From Methylovirgula sp. (lineage in GTDB: Bacteria > Pseudomonadota > Alphaproteobacteria > Rhizobiales > Beijerinckiaceae): a DNA stretch of 14,478 nt. The notes under the pieces were generated by a model that made no database searches, had not been told where the DNA came from, and worked only from the letters and a program-made list of their open reading frames with translations. This document shows, in pieces, positions 5,548 to 13,957 of the stretch. Both the position numbers and the translations under genes were made by a program. Within the stretch, counting starts at the first letter, position 1, and each line of letters starts with the position of its first letter. The DNA is taken from assembly GCA_030040215.1 (NCBI GenBank), contig JASHUD010000013.1, positions 1 through 14,478 on the forward strand, written 5' to 3'.

Positions 5548-7212
5548 ATGGACACGATCGCGACCGCTCATGACAAGGCTCCCGCCCATCCGACGGGATG
5601 GCGCCGCTTCATGTATTCGACCAACCACAAGGACATCGGCACGCTCTATCTTTGCTTTGCGATCTGCGCCGGGCTTTTCGGCGGCGCTTTGTCGATCGCG
5701 ATGCGGGCGGAGCTTCAGCAGCCCGGCCTGCAGGTCTTTCCGTTCCTCGCCGAGATTCTGCACGGCGCGCCGCCGGCCCTTGCGACGGACTACGCCAAGA
5801 ACCTCTACAACGTGTTCGTCACAATGCATGGCCTCACGATGATTTTCTTCGTGATCATGCCGGCAATGATGGGGGGATTCGGCAATTGGCTGGTTCCGCT
5901 GCTGATCGGTGCTCCCGACATGGCCTTCCCGCGGATGAACAATATTTCGTTCTGGCTGTTGCCGGCTTCCTTCGCGCTGTTCTTGACCTCGTTCTTCATG
6001 GAAGGAGCTCCCGGCATGAAGGGCTTTGGCGGCGGATGGGTCCTCTATCCACCCCTGTCAGAGATCGGCTTTCCCGGTCCGGCGATGGATTTCGTCATTC
6101 TGTCGATCCATCTCGCCGGCGCGTCCTCGATCCTCGGCGCGATCAATTTCATCACCACGATCTTCAACATGCGCGCCCCCGGCATGACGTTGCATAGAAT
6201 GCCGCTGTTCGTTTGGTCGGTTCTGGTGACAGCCTTCCTTCTGGTGCTGGCGCTGCCGGTGCTCGCCGGCGCGATTACCATGCTGCTCACCGACCGCAAT
6301 TTCGGCACGACCTTCTTCAAGCCGTCGGGCGGCGGCGATCCGATCCTGTTCCTGCATTTGTTCTGGTTCTTCGGTCACCCTGAGGTCTATATCATGATCC
6401 TGCCGGGCTTCGGCATGGTCAGCCAAATCATCTCGACCTTCTCCCGCAAGCCGATATTCGGCTATCTCGGCATGGTCTATGCGATGGTGGCGATCGGCAT
6501 CGTCGGCTTCCTGGTCTGGGCCCACCACATGTTCACGGTCGGCCTGTCGCTCGACACCCAGCGCTACTTCGTTTTCGCGACGATGGTGATCGCGGTGCCG
6601 ACGGGCGTGAAGGTGTTTTCTTGGATCGCCACGATGTGGGGCGGTTCGATCTCGTTCAAGACGCCGATGTTATGGGCGACCGGATTCATCATTCTCTTCG
6701 TCATCGGCGGCGTCACCGGAGTCGTCCTTGCCAATGCCGGCATCGATCGCGCCCTGCACGGAACCTATTACGTTGTGGCACATTTCCACTACGTTTTGTC
6801 GCTCGGGGCGGTGTTCGCGATCTTCGCGGGCTTCTATTACTGGTTCCCGAAAATGACCGGGTACATGTATAACGAAACGCTCGGCAAGATCCATTTCTGG
6901 CTGATGTTCGTCGGCGTCAACGTCACCTTCTTTCCGCAGCATTTCCTTGGTCTTGCGGGAATGCCGCGGCGCTATATCGATTACCCCGACGCCTATAGGC
7001 TGTGGAACGAAGTCTCCTCCAGTGGCGCCTATCTCTCCGGCATCGGGGTTCTCGTGTTCGTCTATGTGGTCTTTGATGCCTTCGCGAAAAAGCGCGTCGC
7101 CGGCAATAATCCTTGGGGGCCCGGGGCGACCACGCTCGAATGGACTCTCACTTCACCGCCGCCGTTCCACTCCTATGAGGCATTGCCGCGGATCGTCGGG
7201 TCGGAACATTGA
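5548..7212 (+). CDS. ctaD: Cytochrome c oxidase subunit I (aa3, A1 type)
   Basis: A 554-residue, 12-helix catalytic subunit that reduces oxygen to water and pumps protons. Haem a ligands are His94 ('TMHGLTMIF') and His414; the haem a3 ligand is His412 ('VVAHFHYVLS'). CuB is bound by His277, His326 and His327, and Tyr281 in 'GHPEVYIM' is the residue cross-linked to His277 in the family. Glu279 in the same motif marks the A1 (mitochondrial-like) class with a D-channel, whose entry residues Asp124 and Asn131 are also present ('GAPDMAFPRMNN'). Lys354 of the K-channel is in 'PTGVKVFSW'. All key residues are intact, so activity is expected. The gene lies between ctaC and ctaB in the oxidase operon, with GGGGAAAG ahead of its ATG. 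Confidence 0.98.
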   Translation: MDTIATAHDKAPAHPTGWRRFMYSTNHKDIGTLYLCFAICAGLFGGALSIAMRAELQQPGLQVFPFLAEILHGAPPALATDYAKNLYNVFVTMHGLTMIFFVIMPAMMGGFGNWLVPLLIGAPDMAFPRMNNISFWLLPASFALFLTSFFMEGAPGMKGFGGGWVLYPPLSEIGFPGPAMDFVILSIHLAGASSILGAINFITTIFNMRAPGMTLHRMPLFVWSVLVTAFLLVLALPVLAGAITMLLTDRNFGTTFFKPSGGGDPILFLHLFWFFGHPEVYIMILPGFGMVSQIISTFSRKPIFGYLGMVYAMVAIGIVGFLVWAHHMFTVGLSLDTQRYFVFATMVIAVPTGVKVFSWIATMWGGSISFKTPMLWATGFIILFVIGGVTGVVLANAGIDRALHGTYYVVAHFHYVLSLGAVFAIFAGFYYWFPKMTGYMYNETLGKIHFWLMFVGVNVTFFPQHFLGLAGMPRRYIDYPDAYRLWNEVSSSGAYLSGIGVLVFVYVVFDAFAKKRVAGNNPWGPGATTLEWTLTSPPPFHSYEALPRIVGSEH

Positions 7213-7263
7213 TACAGGCCAGCCGCGGCTGCGCTTTGAAAACGCTGGGGATGTAAGCCGCGC

Positions 7264-8199
7264 ATGGCATTCCTCGAAGAAAGCAGCGCAGTTCCGGGCA
7301 TTGCGGCGATCTCCGCCGCAAGCCCGCGCGACTATATTGCGCTTTTAAAACCGCGGGTGATGTCGCTCGTTGTCTTCACGGCGTTGACCGGGCTTCTGTT
7401 CGCGCCGCATCACGTCAATGTCGTCATTGGCTTTGCCTCGCTGCTGGCGATCGCGGTCGGGGCCGGCGCCGCGGGGGCGCTGAACATGTGGTATGACGCC
7501 GATATCGACGCCTTGATGCGCCGCACCTGCCGGCGTCCGATCCCAACCGGCAAAATCACCGGCCGGGAAGCGCTCGGCTTCGGGTTGACGCTGGCAGTTT
7601 TCGCCGTACTGACGCTGGCTCTCGTCGCCAATCTCTTCGCCGCCGCGCTGCTCGCCTTCACGATCTTCTTCTACGTCGCGATTTATACAATGTGGCTCAA
7701 GCGCTCGACGCCGCAGAACATCGTCATCGGCGGCGCTGCCGGCGCACTGCCGCCGCTCGTCGGCTATGTGGCTGCAACCGGGCAGGTGAGCCTTTGCGCG
7801 CTCATCCTCTTCACGCTCATCTTTGTTTGGACGCCGCCGCACTTCTGGGCGCTCGCTTTGGTGCGCTCGGCCGAATACGGGCGTGCCGGCGTGCCGATGC
7901 TGCCGAACGTCAAGGGAGCCGACCGTACGCGGCTTGAGATCCTGATCTACAGCCTCGTCCTGGCGCTGCTCGGCGCGGCGCCTTTCCTGCTCGGTTTCGC
8001 ATCGGTCTTTTATGGATGTCTCAGCGCCGTTCTTGGCGCCGCCTTCGTCGCCCTCGCGTTCGACGTCTATCGCGTCCGCAGCGGCGACCGCGCCAACCAA
8101 TGTGCGATGCGGCTGTTCGGTTTTTCGATCCTCTATCTCTTTCTGTTGTTCGCCGAGCTCCTGGGCGAGCGCATCATCGCGCTGGCGACCGGATCTTGA
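7264..8199 (+). CDS. ctaB: Protohaem IX farnesyltransferase (haem O synthase)
   Basis: A 311-residue polytopic membrane enzyme of the UbiA prenyltransferase superfamily. It transfers farnesyl from farnesyl diphosphate to protohaem to make haem O, which haem A synthase then oxidises for the oxidase encoded here. The Mg-diphosphate site is visible as 'NMWYDADID' (Asn74, Asp78, Asp82), followed by the 'RRTCRRPIPTGKI' loop (86-98) typical of CtaB. 'YTMWLKRSTPQNIVIGG' and 'FVWTPPHFWALAL' are the other family signatures. It begins 51 bp after ctaD; a 12-bp palindrome (7220-7231) lies in that gap. The ribosome site before ATG 7264 is weak. The gene for haem A synthase (ctaA) is not in the window. 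Confidence 0.96.
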   Translation: MAFLEESSAVPGIAAISAASPRDYIALLKPRVMSLVVFTALTGLLFAPHHVNVVIGFASLLAIAVGAGAAGALNMWYDADIDALMRRTCRRPIPTGKITGREALGFGLTLAVFAVLTLALVANLFAAALLAFTIFFYVAIYTMWLKRSTPQNIVIGGAAGALPPLVGYVAATGQVSLCALILFTLIFVWTPPHFWALALVRSAEYGRAGVPMLPNVKGADRTRLEILIYSLVLALLGAAPFLLGFASVFYGCLSAVLGAAFVALAFDVYRVRSGDRANQCAMRLFGFSILYLFLLFAELLGERIIALATGS

Positions 8200-8206
8200 G
8201 GCTGCC

Positions 8207-8374
8207 ATGGAACTTGAACACCGATCCGAAGAAACCGTGCTCACGCCCGAGCAGATCAAAAGCCGGCGGCAGAGGAACATCGCGATCGGACTCGCGGTCG
8301 GTCTCCTGGTTCTGCTCTTTTACGCCGTGACGATCGTCAAGCTCGATCCGGGTATCCTCAATCGACCGTTGTGA
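8207..8374 (+). CDS. coxF: Small single-helix membrane protein CoxF (oxidase operon)
   Basis: A 55-residue protein squeezed between ctaB (7-bp gap) and ctaG (3-bp gap). It begins with a charged cytoplasmic part containing 'LTPEQIKSRRQRN' (12-24), followed by one transmembrane helix 'IAIGLAVGLLVLLFYAVTIV' (25-44) and the short tail 'KLDPGILNRPL'. This pattern matches the small protein called CoxF or CtaF that sits between ctaB and ctaG in many Rhizobiales. Its role is not established; as a neighbour of the Cox11-type chaperone it may help assembly or be a minor subunit. The start ATG 8207 has GAGG overlapping the ctaB stop. The same frame is open upstream into ctaB, but that stretch is a shadow of ctaB. 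Confidence 0.8.
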   Translation: MELEHRSEETVLTPEQIKSRRQRNIAIGLAVGLLVLLFYAVTIVKLDPGILNRPL

Positions 8375-8377
8375 CGC

Positions 8378-8974
8378 ATGGCAGTTCCTCGTAATTCTCC
8401 TCCCAGCCGTTCGGGCCGCGACACGTGGATCGCAGTCGGCGTCGTTACGGCAACGCTGTCGATGCTCGGCCTCTCCTTCGCCGCGGTTCCGCTCTATCGG
8501 GTCTTCTGCGCCAGAACGGGTTTCGCCGGCACGACGCAGGTCGCCAAGGCGGCGCCCGGCGTTGCGGGAACGCGCATGCTGGTCGTTCACTTCGATGCCA
8601 ACGTCGCGCCCGGTTTGAATTGGCGCTTCGCACCGGAAACGTCGCAGATCAAGTTGCTGACCGGCAAGACCGCCACCGTGTTCTTCAAGGTCACGAATCT
8701 GTCCGGCGAGGAGACGGCGGCGCGCGCCGCCTACAACGTCTCGCCCGGGCAGAGCGGCGCCTATTTCGACAAGCTCGCCTGTTTCTGTTTTACCGAGCAG
8801 CACCTGGGCCCCCACCAGACCGCGGAAATGCCGGTGGTCTTCTTCCTGGACCCGGCGCTCGAACGCGACGAGACGATGGACAGGATCGAAGAACTTACAC
8901 TTTCCTATACTTTCTATCCGCGGCCGGCCGTTGCGCCATTGACCGCGGCGAGTGAAAGCGGACCGAAACTTTGA
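8378..8974 (+). CDS. ctaG: Cytochrome c oxidase assembly protein CtaG (Cox11, CuB chaperone)
   Basis: A 198-residue Cox11-family protein that delivers copper to the CuB site of subunit I. It has an N-terminal membrane anchor (about 17-37) followed by 'VPLYRVFCARTGFAGTT' (37-53) with the conserved Cys44. The periplasmic immunoglobulin-like domain carries the copper-binding 'CFCF' motif (Cys135, Cys137) within 'DKLACFCFTEQ'. It ends with 'ELTLSYTFY', typical of the family. The length is normal and the key cysteines are present. It starts 3 bp after coxF and is followed by a 109-bp gap before ctaE in which I see no supported gene. Confidence 0.96.
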   Translation: MAVPRNSPPSRSGRDTWIAVGVVTATLSMLGLSFAAVPLYRVFCARTGFAGTTQVAKAAPGVAGTRMLVVHFDANVAPGLNWRFAPETSQIKLLTGKTATVFFKVTNLSGEETAARAAYNVSPGQSGAYFDKLACFCFTEQHLGPHQTAEMPVVFFLDPALERDETMDRIEELTLSYTFYPRPAVAPLTAASESGPKL

Positions 8975-9083
8975 AGGATGATTCGCCGCCTTGACCTAGT
9001 GCGGCAATCGGGGCAAACGGCGAGGTTGGCGCGCGTATCGCCGAGCCGCCATGAACGTAGGCGCAGGCAGAGGGGACAGACTG

Positions 9084-9947
9084 ATGGCGGACGTCCACAC
9101 AAAACCGAACCACGAGTATCATCTCGTCGATCCAAGCCCCTGGCCGATCCTCGGGGCGCTCGGCGCCTTCGTGATGGCGCTGGGTGGGATCATGTGGATG
9201 CACTCCATCGTCCTCTTCCACGCGCAGGCAGGCGGTTACATTTTTGGCGCCGGCCTGATCCTAGTCCTCTATGTCATGGCTTCCTGGTGGATAGACGTCA
9301 TCAGGGAAGCGGAATTTCAGGGCCAACACACCCGCGTCGTGGCGATCGGGCTGCGCTATGGGATGATCCTCTTCATCGCCTCGGAGGTGATGTTCTTCGT
9401 CGCCTGGTTCTGGGCGTTCTTCGATGCCAGCCTCGATGCGAATGAGAAAATTCAATATGCGCGCGTCGCCTTCACCGGCGGCCATTGGCCGCCGAAGGGC
9501 ATCGAAGCGATCGATCCCTGGCATTTGCCGCTGCTCAACACCCTCATTCTGTTGACCTCGGCCACGACAGTGACCTGGGCGCATCATGCTTTGCTCAACA
9601 ATGACCGCGCAAATCTGAAGAACGGCCTCATTGTTACGATTCTACTGGGCACCGCGTTTACCTGCTGCCAGGCCTACGAGTTTTATTCTGCGCCCTTCGC
9701 CTTCAAAGGCTCGATTTTCGGGTCGACCTTCTTCATGGCCACGGGCTTTCACGGTTTCCACGTCATCATCGGAACGATCTTCCTGACCGTCTGCCTGATC
9801 CGCGCTTTCGCCGGGCAGTTCACGCCGCAACGCCATCTCGGCTTCGAGTTCGCCGCCTGGTATTGGCATTTCGTCGACGTGGTCTGGCTCTTCCTCTTCT
9901 CCTGCATCTATGTTTGGGGTACATGGGGCGCCCCGATGGAGCACTGA
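9084..9947 (+). CDS. ctaE: Cytochrome c oxidase subunit III
   Basis: A 287-residue subunit III with seven predicted transmembrane helices. It begins 'MADVHTKPNHEYHLVDPSPWP', the usual start of alphaproteobacterial CtaE. Glu101 in 'FIASEVMFFVAWFWAFF' corresponds to the conserved membrane glutamate of the family that reacts with DCCD in the bovine enzyme. Other signatures are 'GFHGFHVIIGTIFL' and 'AAWYWHFVDVVWLFLF' near the C-terminus. The subunit stabilises the catalytic core and supports proton uptake through the D-channel. I chose ATG 9084, with GAGGGGA 8 nt upstream, over an in-frame ATG at 9051, which would add 11 residues not typical of the family. Confidence 0.97.
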   Translation: MADVHTKPNHEYHLVDPSPWPILGALGAFVMALGGIMWMHSIVLFHAQAGGYIFGAGLILVLYVMASWWIDVIREAEFQGQHTRVVAIGLRYGMILFIASEVMFFVAWFWAFFDASLDANEKIQYARVAFTGGHWPPKGIEAIDPWHLPLLNTLILLTSATTVTWAHHALLNNDRANLKNGLIVTILLGTAFTCCQAYEFYSAPFAFKGSIFGSTFFMATGFHGFHVIIGTIFLTVCLIRAFAGQFTPQRHLGFEFAAWYWHFVDVVWLFLFSCIYVWGTWGAPMEH

Positions 9948-9950
9948 GGC

Positions 9951-9963
9951 ATCGCGCCGCGAT
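9951..9963. other. Small inverted repeat between ctaE and the DUF983 gene
   Basis: ATCGCG-C-CGCGAT is a perfect inverted repeat, 3 nt after the ctaE stop. As RNA it makes a 5-bp stem with a 3-nt loop, extendable by GGC (9948-9950) and GCC (9966-9968) around a bulge. It may modulate mRNA stability within the operon. It is short and GC-rich, so chance is possible. Confidence 0.3.
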
Positions 9964-9998
9964 TTGCCGAAGATCCTTCGCCGCGCAATGGGACCACG

Positions 9999-10376
9999 AT
10001 GAGCGGCGATACGAGCGACAGTCTGCCGCTGGCCATCTTGACCGGCCTTGCGGGGCGTTGCCCGCGTTGCCGACGCGGCTCGACATTTGCGGGCTTTCTC
10101 GACGTCGCGCCGGCTTGCAAAGCCTGCGGATTGAACTTCGGCTTTGCCGATGCCGGCGACGGCCCCGCCGTGTTCGTGATGTTGTTCGGCGGCTTTGTGA
10201 TCGTCGGCGCGGTGTTGTGGGTCGAAGTCATGTTCGAGCCGCCGATCTGGGTCTATATCGTCGTCTTTCTTCCGTTGGGGGCGATCGTTTGCCTCGGCAT
10301 GTTGCGGCCGCTAAAGGGCCTGCTGATCGCGTTGCAGTATCGCAATAAGGCCGGGCAGGGGCGGCTTGAGAGCTGA
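9999..10376 (+). CDS. DUF983 membrane protein with N-terminal zinc ribbon
   Basis: A 125-residue protein of the DUF983 family. Residues 20-43 hold two CxxC pairs, 'GRCPRCRRG' (Cys21, Cys24) and 'ACKACG' (Cys40, Cys43), which should bind one zinc ion or another metal. Two transmembrane helices follow (about 57-76 and 83-101), with a positively charged C-terminal tail. The function is unknown. In many alphaproteobacteria it sits between ctaE and surf1, as here, which suggests a role in oxidase assembly, perhaps in metal or haem handling; that is inference from context. The last 11 bases overlap the presumed TTG start of surf1, so the two are probably translationally coupled. The start ATG at 9999 fits the family length. 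Confidence 0.88.
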   Translation: MSGDTSDSLPLAILTGLAGRCPRCRRGSTFAGFLDVAPACKACGLNFGFADAGDGPAVFVMLFGGFVIVGAVLWVEVMFEPPIWVYIVVFLPLGAIVCLGMLRPLKGLLIALQYRNKAGQGRLES

Positions 10377-11118
10377 GAATTTGGCCGATATCGCGCAACC
10401 CGCCCGCAAAGGCCTTCTCGGGCCCGTTCTGTTTGTCCTGATCACCGGCGGCATTCTGGTCTCGCTCGGCGTATGGCAACTGCACCGGCTCGCCTGGAAA
10501 GAAACCTTGATTGCCGAAATTGCGACGCGCACCAAGGCGCCGCCGCAGCCGCCGCCCGATCTGGCGTCCTGGGGGCGCCTTGCGCCCGCTGACTATGCCT
10601 ATCGGCACGTCGAGCTCACCGGCCGTTACGAGAACGGCAAGGAGGCGCTCGTTTTCTACGGCGCCGGCCCCAATGATCTCGGCCCGGGCTATCTCATCCT
10701 GACCCCGTTCAAGCTCGACTCCGGCGGTTTCGTCGTGGTGAACCGCGGTTTCGTGCCGGTCGGTCTCACCAATGCAGAGCGGGCGAAAAGCGAGATCGAA
10801 GGGGAGACGCAGGTCATCGGGCTGATGCGGCCGCCGCAGACGCGCAATCTCTTCACGCCTGCCGACGAGCCGGAGAAAGACATCTTCTTTACCCGCGATC
10901 CCGCCGCCATCGCCGCCCACTTCAGACTTGCGCCGGCGGCGCCCTTCGTCGTCGACGCCGATGCCAAGCCGATGCCCGGCGGTTGGCCGATCGGCGGCAT
11001 GACCGAGATCGATATCCCCAACAATCACCTGGATTATGCGCTCACCTGGTTCGGCCTGGCGGCCGGAATGCTCCTGGTTTTCGCGAACTTTCTTCGCGCC
11101 CGCTGGTACGGGGAATAA
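10366..11118 (+). CDS. surf1: Surf1-family oxidase assembly protein
   Basis: A 250-residue Surf1 (Shy1) homologue, which helps insert haem a3 into subunit I. It has the classic layout: an N-terminal helix (about 17-36) ending in 'LGVWQLHRLAWK', a soluble periplasmic domain and a C-terminal helix (about 223-243, 'YALTWFGLAAGMLLVFANF'). Family signatures include 'VELTGRYENGKE', 'PGYLILTPF', 'VVVNRGFVP' and 'HLDYALTWFGLA'. The start is uncertain: TTG 10366, with AGGGG 4 nt upstream, overlaps DUF983 by 11 bp; a second in-frame TTG at 10381 is the alternative. No ATG stands near. It is the last gene of the oxidase operon; 149 bp separate it from thrC. Confidence 0.94.
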   Translation: MRAENLADIAQPARKGLLGPVLFVLITGGILVSLGVWQLHRLAWKETLIAEIATRTKAPPQPPPDLASWGRLAPADYAYRHVELTGRYENGKEALVFYGAGPNDLGPGYLILTPFKLDSGGFVVVNRGFVPVGLTNAERAKSEIEGETQVIGLMRPPQTRNLFTPADEPEKDIFFTRDPAAIAAHFRLAPAAPFVVDADAKPMPGGWPIGGMTEIDIPNNHLDYALTWFGLAAGMLLVFANFLRARWYGE

Positions 11119-11172
11119 GCTTCATCCCCCTCCTGGATTTCCGATCCAACGCCAACATATTGTTTCTGCTTG

Positions 11173-11199
11173 AGGAATTCCGGTTACCAGGAATTGCGG
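11173..11199. repeat. Direct repeat in the thrC leader region
   Basis: AGGAATTCCGG (11173-11183) and AGGAATTGCGG (11189-11199) match at 10 of 11 positions with starts 16 bp apart. They lie in the 149-bp gap between surf1 and thrC, about 70 bp before the thrC start. This could be a regulator site for thrC, but no clear promoter boxes were found around it and the copy number is only two. Confidence 0.3.
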
Positions 11200-11267
11200 C
11201 AAATCCTCTCCTTTCGATCTTTTTGTGCTAAACGGGCGCACGCCAATCGAGCGAAAAGGCCCAAAAG

Positions 11268-12683
11268 TTGAATTATCTTTCGACGCGCGGCGAAGCGCCT
11301 TCGCTTTCCTTCACCGACGCCTTGATCGCAGGTCTCGCCCAGGACGGCGGCCTCTACCTTCCCGAGGCCTACCCACGGCTGTCGGAGCGCGAGATCGCCG
11401 GCTTTGCCGGCTTGCCTTATGCGGCGGCGGCCGAGGCGGTCATCGCGCCGTTCGTCGGCAATGCGCTCGACCGCAAGGCGCTGCGCGCCGCGATCGATGC
11501 GGCCTACGCCAGCTTTGATGATGCGGCGGTGACGCCGCTGACGCAGATCGGCGACAATCTTTTCCTTCTTGAACTTTTCCATGGCCCGACTCTCGCCTTC
11601 AAGGATCTGGCGATGCAGTTCCTCGGCCGGCTCATGCCGCAGGCATTCGCGGCGCGCGGCAAACGCGCGACAATCCTCGTTGCGACTTCGGGCGACACCG
11701 GCGCGGCGGCCGTCGCGGCTTTCCGCGACGTCGCCGAAGTCGATCTCTTCATCCTTTACCCGAAAGGCCGCATCTCCGACGTTCAGCGCCGCCAGATGAC
11801 CACCGTCGTCGCCGACAACGTGCATGTCGTCGCCGTCGACGGCACGTTCGACGATGCCCAGGCGCTCGTCAAAGCTCTCTTCGCCAACAAAAGATTTCGC
11901 GACGAGTTTGCGCTTTCCGGCGTGAATTCGATCAATTGGGCGCGGCTGGTCGCGCAGGCCGCGTATTATTTTGTAAGCGCGGTGGCGCTTGGCGCTCCCC
12001 GCCGGACGGTATCGTTCGCTGTACCGACGGGAAATTTCGGCGACGTGTTTGCCGGATGGGTTGCCAAGCGAATGGGTTTGTCGGTCGAGCGCCTCGCAAT
12101 TGCCACCAATGCGAACGATATTCTGGCGCGGGCGTTGGCGACCGGCCGCTACGACGTCGGCGAGGTTCAAGCCACACAATCGCCCTCAATGGACATTCAG
12201 GTATCGTCGAACTTCGAGAGGCTGTTGTTTGAAGCCTATCGACGCGATTCGGCTGCGATTCGCCGTCTTATGGGTGCTTTGCAACAGGCGGGAGGCTTCG
12301 GCATCGATTCCGGGCCGCTTGCGGCGATTCGCGGCGATTTCGACGCGGTGCGGATCGGAGAAACGGAAACGACCGAGGAGATCGCGCGCGTGTGGCGCGA
12401 GGCGCAAAAGCTCATCGATCCGCACACCGCGGTGGGCGTCGGCGCGGCGCGCGCCGGGCTCAAGGCAAAGCCGCAGGTTCCCATGATCGTGCTCGGCACC
12501 GCGCATCCGGCGAAATTTCCCGCCGCCGTCGAACGGGCGACCGGGGTCGTGCCGCAATTGCCGCCGCGGCTTGCCGATCTATTCTCGCGCCAAGAACGTT
12601 TCGACGTGGTCGCCAACGACCCGGCTGAGCTTGCAGCCTACATGCGCGCCCGGTTCGACGCTTCCAAAAGGGCGGCGTCATGA
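11268..12683 (+). CDS. thrC: Threonine synthase
   Basis: A 471-residue PLP enzyme that converts O-phosphohomoserine to threonine in the cytoplasm. The N-terminus 'NYLSTRGEAPSLSFTDAL' is the usual beginning of the proteobacterial (class with long N-terminal domain) ThrC. The PLP Schiff-base lysine is Lys112 in 'HGPTLAFKDLAMQ'. The phosphate-binding loop is 'ATSGDTGAAAVAAF'; 'GVNSINWARLVAQ' and 'AVPTGNFGDVFAG' are further signatures. Length is normal. The start is TTG 11268, since no in-frame ATG exists at the family start, with AAGG 8 nt upstream. Its stop overlaps the next gene's start by ATGA, so thrC and the M16 peptidase gene are translationally coupled. This pairing is common in alphaproteobacteria. 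Confidence 0.96.
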   Translation: MNYLSTRGEAPSLSFTDALIAGLAQDGGLYLPEAYPRLSEREIAGFAGLPYAAAAEAVIAPFVGNALDRKALRAAIDAAYASFDDAAVTPLTQIGDNLFLLELFHGPTLAFKDLAMQFLGRLMPQAFAARGKRATILVATSGDTGAAAVAAFRDVAEVDLFILYPKGRISDVQRRQMTTVVADNVHVVAVDGTFDDAQALVKALFANKRFRDEFALSGVNSINWARLVAQAAYYFVSAVALGAPRRTVSFAVPTGNFGDVFAGWVAKRMGLSVERLAIATNANDILARALATGRYDVGEVQATQSPSMDIQVSSNFERLLFEAYRRDSAAIRRLMGALQQAGGFGIDSGPLAAIRGDFDAVRIGETETTEEIARVWREAQKLIDPHTAVGVGAARAGLKAKPQVPMIVLGTAHPAKFPAAVERATGVVPQLPPRLADLFSRQERFDVVANDPAELAAYMRARFDASKRAAS

Positions 12684-13942
12684 GCGTCGAGATCACCAAC
12701 CTGCCGTCCGGTCTTCGGATCGTCAGCGACCGCATGGAGAACCTCGAGACGGCATCGCTCGGCGTCTGGGTCGCGGCCGGTTCGCGGCATGAGCGGCCGC
12801 GCGAACGCGGCCTATCGCACCTTTTGGAGCACATGGCGTTCAAGGGCACGCGGCGGCGCTCGGCACGCGACATCGCCGACGAGATCGAAGGGGCAGGCGG
12901 CGATCTCAACGCCGCGACCGGCGTCGAGCAGACCGCCTATTACGCCCACGTGCTCGCCGCCGATACCAACCTGGCGCTCGACATTCTCGCCGATATCCTG
13001 ACCGAGAGCACGTTTGAGCCGCAGGAACTCGAACGCGAGAAAGGCGTCATCCTTCAGGAGATCGGCGCGGTCGAGGACACGCCCGACGATCTCGTCTTCG
13101 ATCTCTTCAACGCCGCCGCCTTTCCGGAGCAGCCGATCGGTTCGCCGATTCTCGGCACGCCGGAGCAGGTGCGCGGTTTCGATCGCTCGATGATCGCCGC
13201 CTATCTGGAAAGCCATTACGGCAGCGGGGCGATCACGATCGGCGCGGCCGGCGCCGTCGATCACGCCGCGATTGTCGATGCCGCCGCGGCGCGTTTCGCA
13301 CCGTTACCCAGCCGCGCCGCCGAAGAAGTTGTCCCGGCTCGTTACGTCGGCGGCGCGAAATACGCGAAGCGCAAGCTCGAACAAGCGCACATCGTCATCG
13401 GCTTCGCGGGTTTGCCGTACGCCGAACCCGCCCATTATGCGCTGAACGTCTTTGCCAATACGGTGGGCGGCGGAATGTCGTCGAGGCTCTTTCAGGAGGT
13501 GCGCGAGAAGCGCGGCCTCGCTTATGCGATCTATTCCTTCCATTGGAGCTATTCGGACGCCGGTCTCTTTGGCTTCTACGCGGCGACGGGCGCGGCGCAA
13601 GTCGCCGAGCTGATGGCGGTCTCCCTCGATTGCCTTGCCGCGGCAGCCCACGACCTCAGCGACAACGAAATCGCGCGCGCCAAGGCGCAGATGAAAGTTG
13701 CGGTCTTGAGCGCCCTCGAATCGCCGGTGGCGCGCGCCGAACAGATCGCCCGACAAATGCTCGCCTTCGGCCGTGTTTTGCCGCGCCAGGAGATCATCGA
13801 GCGGATCGATGCTCTCACCGTTACCGAGATTCGCGCCGCGGGCGCTGCCGCGTTACGCTCGCCGCCGACGGTTGCGGCCATCGGGCCGATCGCTAAAGTA
13901 TATGCGCCGGACCGCGTCGGCGCGCGGCTCGGTTCGATCTAG
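12680..13942 (+). CDS. M16-family zinc peptidase (processing-peptidase-like)
   Basis: A 420-residue single-unit M16B peptidase related to the beta subunit of mitochondrial processing peptidase. The inverted zinc motif HxxEH is His47-Leu-Leu-Glu50-His51 ('SHLLEHMAFKGT'), with the third ligand Glu127 in 'VILQEIGAVED'. The C-terminal non-catalytic domain has 'GGGMSSRLFQEVREKRGLAYAIYS', the substrate-binding Arg/Tyr segment of the family. All catalytic residues are present, so it should be active. It lacks a signal peptide, so a cytoplasmic location is likely. Substrates in bacteria are largely unknown. It overlaps thrC by ATGA; I see no metabolic link between the two. The presumed acetyltransferase start follows after 15 bp. 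Confidence 0.94.
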   Translation: MSVEITNLPSGLRIVSDRMENLETASLGVWVAAGSRHERPRERGLSHLLEHMAFKGTRRRSARDIADEIEGAGGDLNAATGVEQTAYYAHVLAADTNLALDILADILTESTFEPQELEREKGVILQEIGAVEDTPDDLVFDLFNAAAFPEQPIGSPILGTPEQVRGFDRSMIAAYLESHYGSGAITIGAAGAVDHAAIVDAAAARFAPLPSRAAEEVVPARYVGGAKYAKRKLEQAHIVIGFAGLPYAEPAHYALNVFANTVGGGMSSRLFQEVREKRGLAYAIYSFHWSYSDAGLFGFYAATGAAQVAELMAVSLDCLAAAAHDLSDNEIARAKAQMKVAVLSALESPVARAEQIARQMLAFGRVLPRQEIIERIDALTVTEIRAAGAAALRSPPTVAAIGPIAKVYAPDRVGARLGSI

Positions 13943-13957
13943 CGGGAGGGCGGCGGC

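Noticed and set aside
7220..7231. 12-bp palindrome CAGCCGCGGCTG between ctaD and ctaB
   Set aside because: It has no loop and so makes only a 4-bp hairpin. With this GC content it is likely chance.
9051..9083. Longer ctaE start at ATG 9051
   Set aside because: The 11 added residues do not fit the family N-terminus, and the strong ribosome site stands before ATG 9084.
8978..9445. Plus-strand open frame starting in the ctaG-ctaE gap
   Set aside because: Most of it overlaps ctaE in another frame, and the part in the gap is a basic low-complexity stretch. I saw no sign of a real small gene there.
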